Shown: one piece after another, positions 10,094-19,571 of the stretch
How positions within the stretch are numbered: the stretch's first letter is position 1
Layout: each line of letters begins with the position of its first letter
Source: an uncultured Burkholderiales bacterium
GTDB taxonomy: Bacteria; Pseudomonadota; Gammaproteobacteria; Burkholderiales; Burkholderiaceae_C
Reading direction: 5' to 3'
Length of the DNA stretch: 64,000 nucleotides
Assembly (NCBI GenBank): GCA_903876885.1
Contig: CAIRBP010000004.1
Location: 62,001 to 126,000, forward strand
The notes under the pieces: model-generated
The model's input: only the letters and a program-made list of their open reading frames with translations
Told to the model about the DNA's origin: nothing
Database searches by the model: none
Made by a program: the position numbers and the translations under genes

Positions 10094-10245
10094 AAACTGC
10101 TTTAAAGCTAAGGATTGCGCATTGTAGAGGAATAAAAAGCCTCGTCAAGGCCAAACCTAGCCAACAAATAGCGTCCAGATAAGTCTCTGATTTAATTAGA
10201 GATTTCAGGCACCCTGGCCGCGAAATCCCCGGTATAAATGCACTG

Positions 10246-10277
10246 AAAAAGGGAACTTTAGGGGAAGTGTAAAGTTC
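10246..10277 (-). terminator. rho-independent terminator after the TRAP transporter operon
   Basis: On the minus strand GAACTTTA (10277-10270) and TAAAGTTC (10260-10253) form a perfect 8-bp stem around a 9-base loop, followed by CC and a run of five T (10250-10246). It lies 62 bases past the TRAP permease stop and separates that operon from kup. Confidence 0.75.
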
Positions 10278-10338
10278 TGTAATCCTGCGCCTAAATTCGC
10301 TCAGTGTTGTGCAGAAATTCCTTAATTTTCAACCACTT

Positions 10339-12402
10339 TTAAATGGCTGCAGCTTTAAGCTTTTGGGCTCGTAGATACTGTGAAATTAGTGCTACACAAA
10401 TAAAAACTACGCCTACTGCATCACTTGAAGTAGATGGGTAAACGAGAGCAAATCCTGAAACCACAAAAAGCACTCGCTCCAGTAAGGTAGTTTTAAGCCA
10501 AGCCCAGCCCTGAAAACCGGCCGCTATAGCCGCGATTCCTAAGGCTGCGGTTACGGTAACCTCTGCAATGGACAACCAGTTTGCATTTGCAAGTGCCTTT
10601 GTCGAGCCCATCAATAAAAGTCCTTGTCCGTTGGTATCAAGTACAAACATGAAGGGAAGCAAAAAAGCAGGAACCGTATATTTCCAACATTGCAATGTGG
10701 TTTTATAAGGATCGCCGCCAGTAATGGCTGCTGCTGCAAAGGGTGAAAGTGCGGTGGGGGGCGAGACCTCACTAAGCACTGCATAGTAAAAGATAAACAT
10801 ATGCGCAGCAAAATCAGGAACACCTAATTTTATGAGCGCAGGCGCAGCTATGACCGCACAAATAATATATGAGGCTGTAACGGGTACAGCCAGACCAACA
10901 ATCCAAACCACCAGTGCTGTAAAAATAGCAGTTAAAAGCAGTGATCCATCTGCATAATCAATCACAATTGTGCTGAACTTTAACCCAAGTCCAGTGAGAG
11001 TCACGACACCCACAATGATCCCTGCTCCAGCGCAGGTTGCCGCTACGTTTAAAACTCCCAATGAGCCCCCCTCCAAGGCCTTTATTAAAGGGGACTTCCA
11101 AAGGGCTAACCACTTGTTGCCTATACCCCTGAATAGGTCATAGGAAATTAGGGAAGTATCTTCGCGAATCATACTAGTGAAAAACGACACAACTGTTGCC
11201 CAAAAGACAGATAACACAGGCGAATAGCCCCACATCATGAAGAAAATAATGGAGATTAAAGACAGGAAGTGATACCAGTACCTACACGTCAGTCGCCACA
11301 AAGAATCACTAGCCTCAATAATGCTATCTGCAAAACCGTATTTACGTGCGTCAATCTCGACCATCAAAAATAAGGCAAGATAGAACAAACAAGTTGGAAT
11401 GGTCGCCATCAAAAGAACATCTAAGTAAGAGATGTTCAAAAATTCAGCAATTAAAAATGCCGCAGCACCTAAGACGGGTGGAGAAATAATGGCCCCTAGC
11501 CCACCAGCAGCCAAAAGCCCACCTGCCGCATTTTTCTCATATCCTACCTTTGCAAGCATGGGGTATGCCACAGCCCCCAGAGTAACTGTCGTAGCAACTC
11601 CAGAGCCTGAGGGGCCGCCCAGCAAAAAAGAGGAAAGAACTACGGTGCGCCCAGCACCGGTTGCTTTACCGCCCATGGCCGAAAAGGAGAAGTCAATATA
11701 AAACTTACCCGCGCCTGAATACTGCAAAAATGCGCCAAAAATTGTGAACAGTATGATCAAAGAGGAAGATACATCTATCGCAACTCCGAAAATCCCCTCC
11801 AAGGTCATATACATGACACCCACTAAACGTCCAACATCATAGCCCTTGTGAGTCCAAGGCGCTGGAAGATAAGGACCAACTAAGGCGTACAAGATAAACA
11901 GTGAAGTGATAATGGGCATAACCAAACCATTGGTTCGGCGCATGGCCTCCATTACTAGGAAAATCAAGCACAGACCAAAGAAAATATCCAAGCCCTCTGG
12001 CATGGTATTACGGTCTGAGAAATCATCACCACCTTGAATCATGTAAAGCACTATCACAACAGACAGTGCTGCTGCAATCCAGTCCCACCACATAATCCTG
12101 TGCCTAAATTTGGAACTGATGGGAAATAAAAGAAAGCATAAAAACAAAACCATCGCCACGTGCACGGGACGCATGATCTGGGTCGGAACAATAGAGTAAG
12201 CCGCGTATAAATGAAACAACGACATACCTATGCACATGACAGTAATCATCACGGCGCGCCATCCTGAGAATTTATTAGCTGCGCCCTCCTCTTCCTCAAT
12301 GTAGCTCTCAGCCTTTGCTAAAGACTCTTCACTAACCTGCTCTAGTTCATCAATATTGATCGACTCAGCGAGTGCATGTTGCTCAGGTTTTGTGTTCATC
12401 AA
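10339..12402 (-). CDS. TRAP transporter fused permease (4TM + 12TM)
   Basis: A 687-residue polytopic protein in which the small and large TRAP permease subunits are fused, as is usual for TAXI-type TRAP systems. Many hydrophobic helices run from ~50 to the end. DctM-like glycine/proline blocks are visible, such as LGGPSGSGVATTVTLGAVA and GLGAIISPPVLGAAAF in the first half and VPVTASYIICAVIA in the second. It imports a small acid driven by an ion gradient together with the receptor encoded directly upstream, whose stop overlaps this start by 4 bases (12399-12402), indicating translational coupling. The substrate is not evident; the neighbouring DapA-like enzyme may act on it, which is inference. 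Confidence 0.92.
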   Translation of the reverse strand: MMNTKPEQHALAESINIDELEQVSEESLAKAESYIEEEEGAANKFSGWRAVMITVMCIGMSLFHLYAAYSIVPTQIMRPVHVAMVLFLCFLLFPISSKFRHRIMWWDWIAAALSVVIVLYMIQGGDDFSDRNTMPEGLDIFFGLCLIFLVMEAMRRTNGLVMPIITSLFILYALVGPYLPAPWTHKGYDVGRLVGVMYMTLEGIFGVAIDVSSSLIILFTIFGAFLQYSGAGKFYIDFSFSAMGGKATGAGRTVVLSSFLLGGPSGSGVATTVTLGAVAYPMLAKVGYEKNAAGGLLAAGGLGAIISPPVLGAAAFLIAEFLNISYLDVLLMATIPTCLFYLALFLMVEIDARKYGFADSIIEASDSLWRLTCRYWYHFLSLISIIFFMMWGYSPVLSVFWATVVSFFTSMIREDTSLISYDLFRGIGNKWLALWKSPLIKALEGGSLGVLNVAATCAGAGIIVGVVTLTGLGLKFSTIVIDYADGSLLLTAIFTALVVWIVGLAVPVTASYIICAVIAAPALIKLGVPDFAAHMFIFYYAVLSEVSPPTALSPFAAAAITGGDPYKTTLQCWKYTVPAFLLPFMFVLDTNGQGLLLMGSTKALANANWLSIAEVTVTAALGIAAIAAGFQGWAWLKTTLLERVLFVVSGFALVYPSTSSDAVGVVFICVALISQYLRAQKLKAAAI

Positions 12403-13355
12403 TTAACCTTTATCCCTTTTTCTTTAAAGTAACGTAGTGCTCCAGGATGAAATGGGATTGGTGTTGCAACTTGTTTTTGATCAGCTAGATTTAAATTTTC
12501 AGCTTCCTTATGAGCTGCCACCAAATCAGCTTTATGTTCAAACACAGTTTTAACAATGTTGTAAGCGGTTTTCTCATCCATATTTTCGTGACACACGAGA
12601 ATATTCATAACAGTTGCTTGTTTGTTATCAGCATTCATACCGCGGTAGACAGATTTTGATATTACATCCGAGATATATAACTTTCCGTATTTAGCATTCA
12701 TCGCATCAACCAATTCTGCATGGTCGATCAATTTAACTTTTGTACCTGGTGTGTTTGCCAAATCTGTTACAGCCGCAGTAGGTAATCCTCCTACCCAAAA
12801 GAAGGCATCAATTTTCCCGTCTTTAATTGCATTAACGGACTCAGCGGCTCCCAGGCGCTCTCGTTTAATGTCCTTATCCTTGTCAATACCTGCAGCCTCA
12901 AGCAAACGAAACGCCATTACTTCTGTGGCGCTCCCTGGAGACCCAGTAGATACGCGCTTGCCCTTCATATCTTTCATCGAATTAACGCCCGTCCCCTCCA
13001 CAGTTACCACATGCATCCTGTTGGGATACAGGATCATTAATGTACTTAAAGGTACTTTATTATTTTTGAATTTCTCAATGCCAGTAAATGCGTCTAAGCC
13101 CGCGTCGGTCATCGTAAATCCAATGTAAGGCTTACCGCTTCCAATTAGCTTTAAATTATCAACAGAACCACCCGTTACTTCAGCAGTCGCCTGAAACCCT
13201 GGAATGTACTTAGAGAAAATCGATGCCATTGCGCCACCCATCGGGTAATAAACACCACCTGTGCCACCCGTAGCAATGGATATATTTTGGGAATATGCAG
13301 AGACACATAAACTCAAGCACATTGACAGTATCAGGGTGAATTTTTTTAGCAACAT
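12399..13355 (-). CDS. TAXI family TRAP transporter solute receptor
   Basis: A 318-residue periplasmic binding protein. The signal peptide is residues 1-22 (MLLKKFTLILSMCLSLCVSA), followed by the TAXI hallmark ISIATGGTGGVYYPMGGAMA (25-44) and the ligand-pocket block KGKRVSTGSPGSATE. It delivers a solute to the fused permease with which it overlaps by 4 bases. Known TAXI ligands include small acidic compounds, but no residue here decides which. A 214-base gap precedes it, so its promoter is likely between 13356 and 13569. Confidence 0.93.
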   Translation of the reverse strand: MLLKKFTLILSMCLSLCVSAYSQNISIATGGTGGVYYPMGGAMASIFSKYIPGFQATAEVTGGSVDNLKLIGSGKPYIGFTMTDAGLDAFTGIEKFKNNKVPLSTLMILYPNRMHVVTVEGTGVNSMKDMKGKRVSTGSPGSATEVMAFRLLEAAGIDKDKDIKRERLGAAESVNAIKDGKIDAFFWVGGLPTAAVTDLANTPGTKVKLIDHAELVDAMNAKYGKLYISDVISKSVYRGMNADNKQATVMNILVCHENMDEKTAYNIVKTVFEHKADLVAAHKEAENLNLADQKQVATPIPFHPGALRYFKEKGIKVN

Positions 13356-13569
13356 GAGCGCACTCCAGCGTAATAGTAGTTAGCGCCAAGGCTAACAGAC
13401 TCAGTGCGCACTTGAACCTAGAGGTAATACGTAGAAAAATTCAGTGGCTTAGGATGATTCAGTTAGTTTTTTGGCCTTCTGATTAAACCCACTTTGAATC
13501 ATCAAATACTAGGTCCTCAAGCATTAGAGAAGCGATCCAATTGTTCATGTATCTCAGCAATTAAATCAA

Positions 13570-14484
13570 TCATATTTGAACCGGCTCAGCGCTCCAACCT
13601 GCTGCGACTAGATCAACTGTTAGCTTGTTGGTTTGATCAGAGTTGCGAGGCGTCATAGGAGGCATTGTTCGCATCCAACCCGAGTCAGAGTAGAGGACCG
13701 ATAGGGCCGCTTTAACGCTCGCGACTAAAGACTCCTGAGCTAAGATCGTTCTGTGCTCAGTCGCCCGTTGAACCGATGACTCACCCCTCGGTGTACCCTG
13801 CTTGGACCATGCGATCTGAGAGTCCGCAGCTGTTAGATTTGTGGTTGCAGAGATGCATCCTGCAAATCCGTTAGTGCTGGACTCATATAAAGTTGCCTCA
13901 GAGCTTGGAAACACCTGAAACCCCGGTACTTCCTTCACAACCGCCTTGGAATAAGCAATATCGCCGGCGCTGTCTTTAATACCCACCACTTTGTCGCTAT
14001 ATTGTTTTGCCAATTTCGAAACAACCTCAATCGGCCAAGGAACGCCAGTATTTTGAGGAATGTGGTAAAGATAAATTGGGATTGTCGCAGTACCAAGCAA
14101 CTGAATCAGTTGATGGACATAGGACAATAGTCCAGCGGGGTCAATACCCTTGTAGTAAAACGGCGGAACGATCAACGCTCCGTTAAAACCCAACTGATCT
14201 GCAGCAGTCGTCAACGTAAGGGTTTCAGCAAGCGAGGATACTCCCGTGCCCACCATGATGCGTGACATGGGCAAACCCGCATCCTTAACCGCCTGCATAA
14301 TTTTTATGCGCTGCTCTGTGCTGAAGGAGGCCGCCTCGCCCGTTGTACCCAGTAAATTGATACCGTCACACCCGTGATCAAGTAAATATCTTAAATGCTT
14401 TACCAACCGCACAGTATCAGGGGTAAAGTCATCATGAATGGGGGTTGCAGAGGCGGCAACAACGCCGGTAATGTATTTTGACAT
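13570..14484 (-). CDS. dihydrodipicolinate synthase (DapA) family lyase/aldolase
   Basis: A 304-residue (beta/alpha)8 barrel enzyme. GTTGE at 46-50, the catalytic tyrosine Y140 in PIYLYHIPQNTG and the Schiff-base lysine K170 in VVGIKDSAGD are all present, so the class I pyruvate-aldolase chemistry should be intact. It is unlikely to be the housekeeping DapA: such genes next to organic-acid transporters usually encode aldolases or dehydratases of sugar-acid or keto-acid pathways. It lies between the TRAP-TAXI operon and a thioesterase gene on the same strand. The C-terminus after ~210 is divergent. Confidence 0.87.
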   Translation of the reverse strand: MSKYITGVVAASATPIHDDFTPDTVRLVKHLRYLLDHGCDGINLLGTTGEAASFSTEQRIKIMQAVKDAGLPMSRIMVGTGVSSLAETLTLTTAADQLGFNGALIVPPFYYKGIDPAGLLSYVHQLIQLLGTATIPIYLYHIPQNTGVPWPIEVVSKLAKQYSDKVVGIKDSAGDIAYSKAVVKEVPGFQVFPSSEATLYESSTNGFAGCISATTNLTAADSQIAWSKQGTPRGESSVQRATEHRTILAQESLVASVKAALSVLYSDSGWMRTMPPMTPRNSDQTNKLTVDLVAAGWSAEPVQI

Positions 14485-14574
14485 TTTAGTTTATCAGTCG
14501 TACCGTAAAACCCGGCTTTGCAGGGGGCGGAATGAGGCAATATAAATGAATTTGCAACAGCTAACCTAAGCACA

Positions 14575-14602
14575 AAGCAAATGAGTCTCACTTCATTTGC
14601 TT
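14575..14602 (-). terminator. stem-loop after the PaaI-type thioesterase gene
   Basis: AAGCAAATGA (14575-14584) and TCATTTGCTT (14593-14602) form a perfect 10-bp stem around eight bases, 13 bases past the thioesterase stop at 14615. The minus-strand T content after the stem is modest (CTTTG), so it is a probable rather than certain terminator. Confidence 0.55.
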
Positions 14603-14614
14603 AGGTATATTAAG

Positions 14615-15163
14615 TTAAGCAGGTGATTTATCTGGTTCACCCTCGGTTGCAGGCTCAGGTGCTGCTACAGGTTTTGGTGGTGGAGGTGGCGGAGGAGTAA
14701 GAGCGACTGGAGGCGTAATTGGAGGTAGAGGAACCTCAGGCTCGACAGGGTCAAGAACTTGCATCGTTTGAGTCACGATTGAGCAAAGTTTACCCGCATC
14801 ATTTTGAATGCTAACTTGCCAAACCATTGTCGATTTACCTCTGTGAAACGCCCTAGCCTCTGCCTTAAGTACTGAACCAACTTCAGCAGATGCCATGAAT
14901 TTAGTGCTTGAATCTTTGGTCACTACTTGTGTGCTACTTGGGTTATTCATAAGTGTACCGACCACACACAATGTATCTGCAAAGGTCATATAAACGCCCG
15001 CGTGAATGACTTCGCCCACAGAGAAGAAGTCCTCTCTTAGCTCCAATTCACCTAACACTTTTTCAATGCCCACCTCCGTTACTTTGACACCGAAGAGTCC
15101 GGGGAAAATAGGCTCAAGTAGTTGGGTAATTGATTCGACGTCGTACATAACCGCCTTTTGCAT
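14615..15163 (-). CDS. PaaI-type hotdog thioesterase with proline-rich tail
   Basis: A 182-residue protein whose first ~135 residues are a hotdog-fold domain of the PaaI/YbgC-like class: GEVIHAGVYMTFADTL (about 46-61) carries the conserved glycine, histidine and acidic residue, followed by STKFMASAEVGSVLKAEA. Such enzymes hydrolyse acyl-CoA or aryl-CoA thioesters. The last ~47 residues are an unusual Pro/Ala/Glu-rich tail, with a run of seven prolines, not part of the standard family length (~140). Upstream is the peroxiredoxin gene on the same strand. Confidence 0.8.
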   Translation of the reverse strand: MQKAVMYDVESITQLLEPIFPGLFGVKVTEVGIEKVLGELELREDFFSVGEVIHAGVYMTFADTLCVVGTLMNNPSSTQVVTKDSSTKFMASAEVGSVLKAEARAFHRGKSTMVWQVSIQNDAGKLCSIVTQTMQVLDPVEPEVPLPPITPPVALTPPPPPPPKPVAAPEPATEGEPDKSPA

Positions 15164-15240
15164 TAAAAGTTAGAACTCTGACCAGTTAGTAAACCAGTGA
15201 TGTTGGCAATTATATTCCCGTCCTAACCTTAACCTCCCCC

Positions 15241-15268
15241 CCCTAGTTTTAACTAAAGTTAACTAGGG
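15241..15268. repeat. inverted repeat between peroxiredoxin and thioesterase genes
   Basis: CCCTAGTT (15241-15248) and AACTAGGG (15261-15268) are a perfect 8-bp dyad, and three more pairs form inside it after a two-base bulge. It sits beside a C8 run. No T-run follows on the minus strand, so it may be a processing or operator site rather than a terminator. Confidence 0.5.
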
Positions 15269-15323
15269 CCAGGCACTAATTAGGTGACAGGAGGAGCAAA
15301 AAAGCGGTTTTAGCAGGTTACTT

Positions 15324-15983
15324 TCATTTAGGCTGTTTAACTATTCGTAAATACGGTTTCACAGCGTTCCATCCTCCAGGGAAGAGAGTCTTGGCATCCT
15401 CATCTGACACAGAGCCCGCAATAATTACATCTTCACCATTTTTCCAATTAACCGGAGTTGCCACCTTGTGTTTAGCAGTTAACTGCATCGAGTCAAGAGC
15501 CCGCAGTATTTCATCAAAATTACGCCCGGTGGTCATGGGGTAAGTCATCATGAGTTTGATCTTTTTATCGGGACCAATAACAAAGACGGATCTAACTGTT
15601 GCACTGTTAGCGGCTGTTCTGACCTCTGAGTCGCCCTTCTCATCTGCGGGAAGCATGTTGTAGAGTTTCGCAACATTGAGGTCTGTGTCCCCAATCATTG
15701 GATATTTCACAGCTGACCCTTGGGTCTCCTCGATGTCTTTTGCCCAACTTCCGTGACGGTCAACAGGATCCAAACTCAGACCGATCAACTTGCAATTGCG
15801 TTTTGTAAACTCTGTCTCGATCTTAGCCATGTAACCAAGCTCAGTTGTGCAAACAGGCGTAAAGTCTTTGGGGTGAGAGAAAAGAATCGCCCAACTCTCA
15901 CCTATCCAGTTGTGAAAGTTAATCTTGCCCTGAGTTGTTTGGGCTTCAAAATCGGGAGCAGTATCATTTATTCGAAGTGACAT
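15324..15983 (-). CDS. 1-Cys peroxiredoxin (Prx6 type)
   Basis: A 219-residue cytoplasmic thiol peroxidase. The peroxidatic cysteine is C45 in the signature FTPVCTTELG, preceded by ILFSHPKDF, and the long C-terminal part (VATPVNWKNGEDVIIAGSV) is typical of the Prx6 subfamily. No canonical resolving cysteine is seen. It reduces hydrogen peroxide and organic hydroperoxides. It starts 39 bases after the stop of the LVIVD-repeat gene, so they may be co-transcribed. Confidence 0.94.
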   Translation of the reverse strand: MSLRINDTAPDFEAQTTQGKINFHNWIGESWAILFSHPKDFTPVCTTELGYMAKIETEFTKRNCKLIGLSLDPVDRHGSWAKDIEETQGSAVKYPMIGDTDLNVAKLYNMLPADEKGDSEVRTAANSATVRSVFVIGPDKKIKLMMTYPMTTGRNFDEILRALDSMQLTAKHKVATPVNWKNGEDVIIAGSVSDEDAKTLFPGGWNAVKPYLRIVKQPK

Positions 15984-16022
15984 TATTTCAATTCCTAAAA
16001 AACATTTAAAACCTAATATTCC

Positions 16023-17357
16023 TCAACCCTTGTACTCTAAAACATGAAGTCCGCCGTTCCAGTCAGTGACGTACATCAAACCCTCAGGCGTGACGTAGGC
16101 ATCGCAAGTTTTGGCAGCAAAAGCGATATTGGGTCTTGGATCCATCATCTTCTTGGGCAGTGGTGGTACCCAATAAGCGAGTTCTTTGGGTTCAAAAGCA
16201 TTTGAGATATCAAACACCCTGACTCCGGCGTTATTGTAGGTAGCAAAGATTGTTTCTTCACTTTGGAAAGATCCAGGCCTATTTTCATGAAGGTTATGTG
16301 GACCAAACGTTCCAAGACCACAATAATCTCTGTCTTTGGGAGTGGGTAGAGTCGAAATCGGCACAGGATTTTCGGAGACTCGCACATCCAAGACAAAGGT
16401 GTGGAATATACCCTTTGCACATTTCTCAGCATTGGCCTCGTCGGCCACTACACAAAGACCACGCTTTGGTAAAGGCAACGGAGTATGAGTGCCGCCTGGG
16501 AATGGAGGTGCCCAGTTGATGTGAGAGAGTAGTTTGGGCGCAGTGGGGTCACTTAAATCGTGAATAGTGAACCCCCCGTCACGCCAAGCCCCATAGCCCC
16601 TGTTGCCTGCTGTAATCATATGATGGAGCGCCATCCGCTTGCCTTTTGGCATCGTCGATACCTCGCCGGCCGCACGGTTTTGGCCAGGCATCCACCACTT
16701 TGACACGATTTCAGGTTTAGTAATATTTTGCAAATCAACGGTGACCAAAATAGTATCCGTAAAGCCGTCCAAGTGTGCAGCAATGTAAGCATACCTTCCA
16801 CCGACCCACCAAAGACGGTTAATGCCAATTCCCGGCATCTCAAGAAAAGCAATTTCTCTCATCTCAGTCGGATTAGAGATGTCATGGATGGATAAGCCTG
16901 ATCTAAATTTCTTGCGATTGGTCAGACTATCTGCAGGGTTGTTTTCAAAGTAACCACGCATGTCGTTGTAAGACTGCATAGCAACAATGTTGGCTCCGTT
17001 CGCAAGTAAAAGTAAATTCTCTGCAACTTGTAAGTGGTGTGTGCGAGTATATTTACCAGCTGTAAAGAAATTAACAGGTTTCAAATCCTTTGGATTTGCA
17101 GCGTCCAAAATAGTCACACCATCACTGTGCATGTGGCCTACATAAATATGCCCCTTATTCTTCATTACTTGAACGCTGTCAGGACGACCCCCTAAATCTG
17201 AATAAGATATGTGATTTATTTTGTAACCAATGCCCTCGGGAGGAATGACTGCAGTTGGTGCCTGAGCACCAGAGTCTAAAGAAACAGAGGACGCGAGCCC
17301 GCCTGCAAACATACCACCTAACGTTTTTAAATGATCACGACGACTTGGGTTTTGCAT
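16023..17357 (-). CDS. Tat-exported LVIVD-repeat beta-propeller protein
   Basis: A 444-residue protein with a twin-arginine-like leader (NPSRRDHLKTLGGMFAGGLA, residues 3-22) and a repeating pattern of H/G-I-Y-V-G-H, V-T-I-L-D and V-R-V-F-D-I-S blades, the LVIVD-repeat type of beta-propeller. Examples are HIYVGHMHSDGVTILDAAN (about 69-87) and NNAGVRVFDISNAFEPKEL near the end. It is probably periplasmic. Proteins of this kind are mostly uncharacterised and sometimes called selenium-binding-like; no catalytic residues can be assigned. FAH hydrolase lies upstream and the peroxiredoxin downstream, all on the same strand. Confidence 0.8.
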   Translation of the reverse strand: MQNPSRRDHLKTLGGMFAGGLASSVSLDSGAQAPTAVIPPEGIGYKINHISYSDLGGRPDSVQVMKNKGHIYVGHMHSDGVTILDAANPKDLKPVNFFTAGKYTRTHHLQVAENLLLLANGANIVAMQSYNDMRGYFENNPADSLTNRKKFRSGLSIHDISNPTEMREIAFLEMPGIGINRLWWVGGRYAYIAAHLDGFTDTILVTVDLQNITKPEIVSKWWMPGQNRAAGEVSTMPKGKRMALHHMITAGNRGYGAWRDGGFTIHDLSDPTAPKLLSHINWAPPFPGGTHTPLPLPKRGLCVVADEANAEKCAKGIFHTFVLDVRVSENPVPISTLPTPKDRDYCGLGTFGPHNLHENRPGSFQSEETIFATYNNAGVRVFDISNAFEPKELAYWVPPLPKKMMDPRPNIAFAAKTCDAYVTPEGLMYVTDWNGGLHVLEYKG

Positions 17358-17469
17358 ATTAAGTCCTTTTGTTAGATATTCAACGAACTAGAGAGTGAAC
17401 AAGTTAGAGTAGGTTTGGAGTTAAAAATAAGCGGCGATTTTATGATTGCTGTTTAAACTATTGTGTAAG

Positions 17470-17484
17470 CAGTAACAGTTACTG
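17470..17484. repeat. 15-base dyad upstream of the LVIVD-repeat gene
   Basis: CAGTAAC and GTTACTG flank a single A, giving a near-perfect palindrome 113 bases before the LVIVD start and 42 bases past the FAH-family stop. It could be an operator or a transcript-end hairpin; nothing decides between them. Confidence 0.35.
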
Positions 17485-17525
17485 TCCCCCTGACCCCACA
17501 ACCGCAAGGCCAGGAAGGAGCCCCA

Positions 17526-18398
17526 TTATTTTTCGTCTGCAATCGTGTTGACCAAAACACCAACGCCCTCGATGTCGATTTCGCAAACATCGCCTGGCGC
17601 CATCCAAACCGGGGGCGTGCGAGCATAACCCACTCCCGCCGGTGTGCCCGTAATGATCACATCACCGGGAACTAAGGTCATGCATTCAGAAATAATGCAG
17701 AGTGACTCAATAACTCCCCACAAGAAATCTTTAGTATTGCCGTCTTGCATGATCTGACCGTTCAAACGCGACTGAATTCTCAGACCATCTGCAGCGCTAG
17801 GGAGCTCATCCGGAGTCACAAGCCAAGGACCAAAGCCACCAGTCTGATCAAAGTTTTTACCGAGTGTCCATTGTGAAGATTTTCTTTGAAAGTCGCGAAC
17901 ACTTCCGTCGTTAAAACAAGAATATCCAGCAATACAAGAAAGTGCGTTCTCAGGCGTCAAATGATGAGCCTTTGAGCCAATTACCAAGGCTAGTTCTGCC
18001 TCATAGTCGAGCTTACTTGATGCTTTAGGCCTGATGATGGGTTGGTTATGTCCAACCATTGAGGACGGACCACGTAAGAAAAAACTTGGAAATTCTGGTC
18101 TCGCATTACCACCTTCTTTGGCGTGATCTGCGTAGTTAAGTCCCATACATACGATTTTGCTGGGGTTGGCAATTAGAGGCAATAAATGCACACTTTTAAT
18201 CGACTTTATTGCGCTTGCTGGGGCGGACTTTGCTGCGACGAAGGCACTTTGCAACCCATTTGGAGTGGCAATTAGGGCACCGAGTTCGTGAGGAAGAGAG
18301 CTTCCTAGCATAGAGAGATCAACAAACTGATCAGACTTGGGGTCTAAAACGACACCAACCGTTGAAGTGCCTTTGCTATCAAAACTTAAAAAACGCAT
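17526..18398 (-). CDS. fumarylacetoacetate hydrolase (FAH) family protein
   Basis: A 290-residue enzyme. The C-terminal FAH fold starts near residue 75 (NPSKIVCMGLNYADHAKEGG), with the metal-binding carboxylate block KLDYEAELALVIG (~128-140) and the end block GDVIITGTPAGVGYARTPP (~243-261). Relatives cleave C-C bonds in acylpyruvates or decarboxylate and isomerise aromatic meta-cleavage products. The substrate is not evident. It lies between the oxidoreductase gene upstream, with a terminator between, and the LVIVD gene. Confidence 0.92.
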   Translation of the reverse strand: MRFLSFDSKGTSTVGVVLDPKSDQFVDLSMLGSSLPHELGALIATPNGLQSAFVAAKSAPASAIKSIKSVHLLPLIANPSKIVCMGLNYADHAKEGGNARPEFPSFFLRGPSSMVGHNQPIIRPKASSKLDYEAELALVIGSKAHHLTPENALSCIAGYSCFNDGSVRDFQRKSSQWTLGKNFDQTGGFGPWLVTPDELPSAADGLRIQSRLNGQIMQDGNTKDFLWGVIESLCIISECMTLVPGDVIITGTPAGVGYARTPPVWMAPGDVCEIDIEGVGVLVNTIADEK

Positions 18399-18440
18399 GA
18401 TTAAAAAATAGTTAGTGTTAAAGAATATGACTCATGACTC

Positions 18441-18472
18441 AAAACGCATCCGTTGATAATTTCAACTGATGC
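18441..18472 (-). terminator. terminator after the sox-cupin-oxidoreductase unit
   Basis: GCATC-GTTGA and TCAAC-GATGC (18446-18456 and 18462-18472) form an 11-position stem with one mismatch and a 5-base loop. On the minus strand it is followed by four T (18444-18441). It lies just past the MDR oxidoreductase gene and likely ends that transcription unit. Confidence 0.6.
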
Positions 18473-18583
18473 GAGTTTTAAGGCAAGTAAGCCAAACAAT
18501 CGATTATTTACCAAAATTGAACCGAAGTTAATTTTGAATTTTAGTGATAACCCTAGTATTCATTGCTTTTGACTCATTAAAGT

Positions 18584-19561
18584 TTAAAGCTCTAAAACTA
18601 CGTTACCCATAAACCGCCCCTCCTCAACCGCTAAGTGTGCCTGTGCAATATCTTTCAACCCATACGCTTTGGCAACAGTATGCTTAAGACTCCCATTGAC
18701 TAGCATTTGGTGCATCTGAGCAAGCGTTATTCTGCGGTCCTCAGCAGTTAAATCGTAGACAAGAAAAAACTTAAATGAGATTGATTGGAAAAGTAAAGGT
18801 CTAAAGGAAACTGTAACGTCTCCTGGGTTGTTGGATCCATAGCACGTAAACACACCGTGCGGCGCAAGTACGCCCTGTGATAGCCATTGACTAGATGTGG
18901 AGAAATCCATATCAATGATTGCGTTCACACCTGCTCCATTTGTGAGCGCTTTAACTCGATCTGGAACTGATTCGGTTTTGTAAAAAATGCAATCACTGAC
19001 ACCAATATTTTTGGCATGTTGAGCTTTCTCAGCATTACCAACAGTTCCAATTACTTTAGCACCGGCAAGAATACACATCTGAGCAGCGTAGTGCCCCACA
19101 CTCGAAGCAGCCCCAGTGATCAAAACGGTCTTACCCTTTAAGTTTCCACACAAATTAAGAGCCTGCAACGCAGTCAGCGCTGGAATACCCAAACACGCCC
19201 CCTCAGCAAAGGTCGTACTCTCAGGTAAGGGACAAGCCTGACTCTGATCAAGGACAATGAATTCACATGCTGTACCGTGGGGACGAGCCCACTGCGCATT
19301 CCAGATCCAAACTCGCTCGCCCTTACGGTTTTTATTAACACCCTCCCCAACTTCATCAATTATTCCAGCCCCATCACTATGAGGGATGATGAAGGGGGCA
19401 TTTAAGGGCCTGGAGATTCGAGACTTGACGTCAGAGGGATTAACTCCAGAGGTTTTGAGTTTTACCCTCACCTGACCAGGTCCAGGCGTAGGTGTAGCGA
19501 TTTCGCCGACTATTAAAGTGTCCTTAGCTGGACCATTTTTTGTATACCAAGCAGCTTGCAT
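18584..19561 (-). CDS. zinc-free MDR oxidoreductase (quinone oxidoreductase-like)
   Basis: A 325-residue medium-chain dehydrogenase/reductase. An N-terminal GroES-like domain (TSGVNPSDVKSR, ~33-44) is followed by the NADPH-binding Rossmann motif ITGAASSVGHYAAQ (~147-160). The cysteine clusters of zinc alcohol dehydrogenases are absent, which fits the quinone oxidoreductase/crotonyl reductase branch. The start is 10 bases after the cupin stop, so both are one operon, possibly continued from soxA. Confidence 0.9.
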   Translation of the reverse strand: MQAAWYTKNGPAKDTLIVGEIATPTPGPGQVRVKLKTSGVNPSDVKSRISRPLNAPFIIPHSDGAGIIDEVGEGVNKNRKGERVWIWNAQWARPHGTACEFIVLDQSQACPLPESTTFAEGACLGIPALTALQALNLCGNLKGKTVLITGAASSVGHYAAQMCILAGAKVIGTVGNAEKAQHAKNIGVSDCIFYKTESVPDRVKALTNGAGVNAIIDMDFSTSSQWLSQGVLAPHGVFTCYGSNNPGDVTVSFRPLLFQSISFKFFLVYDLTAEDRRITLAQMHQMLVNGSLKHTVAKAYGLKDIAQAHLAVEEGRFMGNVVLEL

Positions 19562-19571
19562 CGTGGAGGCC

